DNA of 8,357 nt from assembly GCA_902797925.1 (NCBI GenBank), contig CADBUT010000116.1, positions 1-8,357 on the forward strand, in the 5' to 3' direction. The position numbers and the translations under genes were made by a program. This stretch comes from an uncultured Spirochaetaceae bacterium. Lineage in GTDB: Bacteria; Spirochaetota; Spirochaetia; Treponematales; Treponemataceae. The notes below the pieces were generated by a model, which had not been told where the DNA came from, searched no databases, and worked only from the letters and a program-made list of their open reading frames with translations. Below are positions 5,050 to 8,357 of the stretch, piece by piece. Every line of letters starts with the position of its first letter. Position 1 is the stretch's first letter.

Positions 5050-6631
5050 TGGAATTGACTGGTCAATTTTTGTTTTCTGCTCGTTAGGTGCTCTTTTTAT
5101 GTTTTATCTCTATTACAGAGATTTGAATTCTTTTACTGTAAAGGCCAATGAACAGGCAGTTGCGAAAATCTATTTTAAGCGGAATACCGCCCAAAGAAAG
5201 ATTTCCGGCAATGATATATGGGAAAAACTGAACAGAGAAAGTCCTGTTTATGACGGTGATAAAATCAGAACGGCAAAAGATTCTGAAGTATATGCCGTGT
5301 TCAACGATACCGGTGCAAAAATTCAGTTAAGGGAAAATTCTCTTATTCAGATATTTAACAATAAAAATGAAAAATCTGTAGATTTTATAAACGGCGAGCT
5401 TTTTCTTTCAAAAGTTTCTGCTAACGATGATACTGTTGTTAAAGTTGGCACAAAAGAAATTTCTTCAGCGCAGAAAACTGATATGCTGATTTTGCTTCCA
5501 AAGCAGGGACAGGACGGGAAACCGGCTTCGGAAGCGACAATCGAGGTTTTGTCGGGCGAAGTTGAAGTTTCTGATATTACAGCTTCAGGAAATGCAAAAG
5601 AAAAAAGCACAACGACTGTAAAAAGCGGCGAGATGCTCGTTGTAAAAGTCGATGAAGATGATTCACAGACATCTGCTTTTGTACCGAAACCGAAGCCTGT
5701 CCGTAAGCCGGCACCAGAACCTGTAAGCATTCAAAAAGACGAGAGCGGTGTTTGGGAAAATTCGTATGTAATTGTAAAGCGCAACGATTGGGGGCGTACA
5801 GATGAACGCGGCGTATCCTGCAATTATGAATATCTGTTCCTTTTGGAGCAGATTTTCGGAAAGAACAAATTCATTCCGAAGGGAAGTGTAATTGAATTTG
5901 AAATCAGCGGTGTGCCTGATAAAGACGTGCCTGTTCATGCATTTAGAATTTTTTCTGAGGACGGTAAGGATAGTGTAGATTTCTCATGGCGGAAGCTCTG
6001 TGGTGTCGGTTTTAAGGCCGGTGTTCCGTTTAACGACAAGATAAGGGTTGTTCTTAAAGATACTGTTAAAAACACAGATAAGTGGTGGTGCGGCTTTTCT
6101 TATGACAACAATTATTGTGATGAAAGGCTCAAAATAGATGATTTTAAGATTACAGGAAAAATCATCTCGCTTAATGCCAGCGAGGTTATTACAAAAGTTA
6201 AGCCCGGCTACAAGAACAGCTTTTCTTTTGACAGACTGAAAATTAACAGAACATATTGGAACAAGACAGACAGTGCTTTTGAGTATTATATTCCGCCATA
6301 TATCCTGGGCTATACTAAGACTCTGCCAGCCGGAACTAAATTGAAAGTTACTTTTAGCGGCAAGTCTGATATTCCGCTTGAATGGGCAAGTATTCAGCTT
6401 GTAAACATGAATGACAATGCTTCATGGCAGACTAACTGCGTTCTTGATGAAGGAATTGTAGACAGTCAGAACATTCCAGGCAGTCACTTCAGTTATACAA
6501 AGACATTTACTCTTAAAGGGGCTCTTAAGAATACTGATAATGCCCAAGTAAAATTGGTTTTTGACAATAACAACAAGCCTGAATCATGCGTGCTTTCTGA
6601 CGTAAAATTTGAATTTGAAGTTATCAAATAA
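5015..6631 (+). CDS. Membrane-anchored FecR-domain protein with two C-terminal beta-sandwich-like modules
   Basis: The 538-residue product has a short cytoplasmic N-terminus, one membrane helix (about 16-34) and a large part predicted to lie in the periplasm. Residues about 48-212 are a FecR domain: VYDGDKIRTAKDSEVYAVF, then IQLRENSLIQI and the closing ATIEVLSGEVEV. FecR proteins are classically anti-sigma or signal-transfer proteins, but many spirochaetal ones stand without a sigma factor, as here. A Pro/Lys-rich linker (about 223-236) leads to two tandem modules of about 130 residues (about 250-382 and 402-536). Both share a P-x-G motif followed by alternating strands and SG, then KNTD, then a DNN-like motif and a final strand; they resemble carbohydrate-binding beta sandwiches. 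The start overlaps the cyclase gene by 35 bases, so the two probably act together, perhaps as signal input for the cyclase (inference). Confidence 0.85.
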   Translation: MTKKRSTTYSLNGIDWSIFVFCSLGALFMFYLYYRDLNSFTVKANEQAVAKIYFKRNTAQRKISGNDIWEKLNRESPVYDGDKIRTAKDSEVYAVFNDTGAKIQLRENSLIQIFNNKNEKSVDFINGELFLSKVSANDDTVVKVGTKEISSAQKTDMLILLPKQGQDGKPASEATIEVLSGEVEVSDITASGNAKEKSTTTVKSGEMLVVKVDEDDSQTSAFVPKPKPVRKPAPEPVSIQKDESGVWENSYVIVKRNDWGRTDERGVSCNYEYLFLLEQIFGKNKFIPKGSVIEFEISGVPDKDVPVHAFRIFSEDGKDSVDFSWRKLCGVGFKAGVPFNDKIRVVLKDTVKNTDKWWCGFSYDNNYCDERLKIDDFKITGKIISLNASEVITKVKPGYKNSFSFDRLKINRTYWNKTDSAFEYYIPPYILGYTKTLPAGTKLKVTFSGKSDIPLEWASIQLVNMNDNASWQTNCVLDEGIVDSQNIPGSHFSYTKTFTLKGALKNTDNAQVKLVFDNNNKPESCVLSDVKFEFEVIK

Positions 6632-6648
6632 ATGGCCGTTCGTGGCAT

Positions 6649-6662
6649 AAGGAGTAAGGGGA
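6649..6662 (+). promoter_or_regulatory. Double ribosome-site-like motif before the xylosidase gene
   Basis: AAGGAG (6649-6654) and AAGGGGA (6656-6662) both lie in the 37-base gap before ATG at 6669. The nearer one has normal spacing; the stronger AAGGAG is 14 bases from the start, which is rather far. There is no terminator or clear promoter in the gap, which favours read-through from the FecR gene. Confidence 0.5.
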
Positions 6663-6668
6663 ATTTTT

Positions 6669-8357
6669 ATGAAATATTATGTAGATGCAGCTGCTGCAAA
6701 AGGCGGCGACGGCACAAAGGCGAAGCCTTTCAGCAAGATTCAGCAGGCTGCTAAAATTGCAGAGCCGGGCGACGAAGTGATTGTTGCGCCAGGCATTTAC
6801 CGCGAATGGGTAAACCCGAAAAACGGCGGAACTGAAAAGAAACGCATTGTCTACCGTTCAGAGAAGCCGCTTGCGGCGCACATTACAGGCGCGGAAGAAC
6901 TGAAAAACTGGAAGAAGGTTTCAGGCTCTGTCTACACGGCGCGCGTCTCAAACAAGATTTTCGGCAAATATAACCCGTACACCACGCTCGTAAGCGGCGA
7001 CTGGTTTATTGCATACATGATTGCGCACACAGGCGATGTTTTCTTGAACGGCAAATCTATGTATGAAGTGCAGAAGCTTTCTGAAGTGAAGAAGCCGGAA
7101 ATTTTTATTCCATCTTGGGATCAGGAATTCACAAAATATGTGTGGTACGCCGAGCAGGACGAAAAGACTGACGAAACTGTTTTCTACGCGAATTTTCAGG
7201 ACAAAGACCCTAACGAAGAGAATGTCGAAATTACGGTGCGCCGTAACTGCTTCTACCCTGAAGCTGAAGGCAAGGGCTACATCACGCTTTCTGGCTTTAC
7301 TGTTTCAAAAGCCGCAACGCAGTGGGCGCCGCCTACAGCTTATCAGGAAGGCATGATTGGCCCGCACTGGTCAAAAGGCTGGATTATCGAAGACTGCGAA
7401 GTGTACGAATCAAAATGCTCTGGCATTTCGCTCGGCAAATATTGCCAGCCAAACAACGACAACAAATGGCTCAAATGGAAGTTTAAGGACGGCACGCAGA
7501 CCGAGCGCGACTGCATCTGCCAGGCGCAGGTTGAAGGCTGGTCAAAAGAGAACATCGGCTCGCATATTGTGCGGCGCTGCAACATCCACGATTGCGGCCA
7601 GACCGGCATCGTCGGCCATCTTGGCGGCGTTTTCTCGCTCATCGAAGACAATCACATTCATCACATCAACAACAAGCAGAACCTTGCCGGTGCTGAAATC
7701 GGCGGAATCAAGATGCACGCCGCGATTGACTGCATTTACAGGCGCAACCACATTCACCATTGCACACGCGGAATCTGGCTTGACTGGCAGGCGCAGGGCA
7801 CACGCGTTACGCAGAATTTCTTCCATGATAATGTTATTCCGAAAAAATACAACGAGAACAAAGAAAGCATGGGCGGCTGTGCCGAAGACTTGTTCATCGA
7901 AGTTTCGCATGGGCCGACGCTCGTAGACAACAACATTTTCCTTTCTGATAAGGCGATAAAGCTTGCCACACAGGGTGTTGCCGTGGTGCACAACATTATA
8001 GCCGGAAGTTTTGTCGCAGTCGGGCTTGGCACAAACAACGGCTCGCCGACAAGACCATCGCCGCGCTATACGCCGTACCATATTCCGCACCGCACAGAAG
8101 TTGCTGGCTTCATGACAATTCTTCACGGCGACTGCAAATTCTACAACAATATTTTCATTCAGCAGAAAATGCGGCCTGCGCTCAAAGAGGTAATGCTTGA
8201 AAAAGAAAAAAACGGCGACGATTGGGACGACGGCAACATCAAGGTCGGCACATTCAAATACGATAAGTACCCGACTTATGAAAAATGGGTCAAGCAGTTT
8301 GACGGGTATTGCGGCATGGGCTCTGTAACGACAGACCGCTATTATTCAGAGCTGCCG
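6669..8357 (+). CDS. GH120-type beta-xylosidase, right-handed beta-helix (3' end missing)
   Basis: The 563 visible residues resemble glycoside hydrolase family 120, which removes xylose from xylo-oligosaccharides. The N-terminus MKYYVD, then GDGTKAKPFSKIQQAA and GDEVIVAPGIYREWVNP (about residues 13-50), is the usual opening of these beta-helix enzymes. Repeated helix coils follow, such as HIVRRCNIHDCGQTGI and YRRNHIHHCTRGIWLDW. By comparison with the Thermoanaerobacterium enzyme as I recall it, the catalytic pair is Asp372 in WLDWQ and Glu411 in DLFIEVSHGP. A stretch at about 389-404 between them appears inserted. There is no signal peptide, so the enzyme should be cytoplasmic and act on imported oligosaccharides. 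The family is about 630-650 residues, so about 80 are missing. Codons are visibly richer in G and C than in the preceding gene. Another beta-helix sugar enzyme is the main alternative. Confidence 0.8.
   Translation, partial: MKYYVDAAAAKGGDGTKAKPFSKIQQAAKIAEPGDEVIVAPGIYREWVNPKNGGTEKKRIVYRSEKPLAAHITGAEELKNWKKVSGSVYTARVSNKIFGKYNPYTTLVSGDWFIAYMIAHTGDVFLNGKSMYEVQKLSEVKKPEIFIPSWDQEFTKYVWYAEQDEKTDETVFYANFQDKDPNEENVEITVRRNCFYPEAEGKGYITLSGFTVSKAATQWAPPTAYQEGMIGPHWSKGWIIEDCEVYESKCSGISLGKYCQPNNDNKWLKWKFKDGTQTERDCICQAQVEGWSKENIGSHIVRRCNIHDCGQTGIVGHLGGVFSLIEDNHIHHINNKQNLAGAEIGGIKMHAAIDCIYRRNHIHHCTRGIWLDWQAQGTRVTQNFFHDNVIPKKYNENKESMGGCAEDLFIEVSHGPTLVDNNIFLSDKAIKLATQGVAVVHNIIAGSFVAVGLGTNNGSPTRPSPRYTPYHIPHRTEVAGFMTILHGDCKFYNNIFIQQKMRPALKEVMLEKEKNGDDWDDGNIKVGTFKYDKYPTYEKWVKQFDGYCGMGSVTTDRYYSELP

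Noticed and set aside
7138..8126. Plus- and minus-strand frames of 72 to 194 residues inside the xylosidase gene
   Set aside because: The continuous xylosidase frame with beta-helix coils and catalytic motifs explains this region; the others have low-complexity compositions typical of shadow frames.
1..8357. CRISPR array, tRNA or rRNA genes, transposase or integrase
   Set aside because: I saw no regularly spaced direct repeats, cloverleaf arms, ribosomal RNA motifs or transposase signatures on either strand.

Overview
The window looks like chromosomal DNA from a spirochaete, most likely a gut or rumen type Treponema. The basis is the style of the proteins: a Cache/HAMP/class III cyclase followed by a FecR-domain protein, a secreted SH3-domain protein, a YaaR-family protein, and a GH120-type beta-xylosidase, with moderate AT-rich composition. 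No ribosomal RNA or other species marker is present, so this assignment is an inference from protein resemblance.

Layout, left to right. (1) 1-1052, minus strand: an aldo/keto reductase with a C-terminal ferredoxin-like iron-sulfur region, cut by the left edge. (2) 1053-1440: a gene-poor stretch. It holds a dispersed-type inverted repeat (1071-1152) just upstream of the reductase start, a probable reductase promoter with two TATAAT boxes, a possible decayed C-terminal fragment of a membrane protein, a hairpin with a nested palindrome, and a good sigma-70 promoter for the next gene. (3) 1441-1956, plus strand: a YaaR/DUF327 protein. (4) 1985-2884, minus strand: an exported protein with an SH3 domain and a probable beta-barrel domain. 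It converges with yaaR across a short possible bidirectional terminator. (5) 2885-3222: a divergent intergenic region with promoters and a set of nested inverted repeats. (6) 3223-6631, plus strand: a membrane-bound class IIIb adenylate cyclase overlapping by 35 bases with a membrane-anchored FecR-domain protein whose C-terminal half is two copies of a beta-sandwich-like module. (7) 6669 to the right edge, plus strand: a cytoplasmic GH120-type beta-xylosidase, cut by the right edge.

How the genes may work together: the cyclase and FecR genes are almost certainly co-transcribed and translationally coupled. The xylosidase follows after only 37 bases with no visible terminator, so all three may form one operon. 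One hypothesis is that the Cache domain and the two FecR-linked modules sense something outside the inner membrane (perhaps xylan-derived sugar) and adjust cAMP, while the xylosidase digests imported xylo-oligosaccharides. The gene order is seen directly; the sensing link is inference. The strongest candidate for something undescribed is this cyclase/FecR/double-module/GH120 arrangement.
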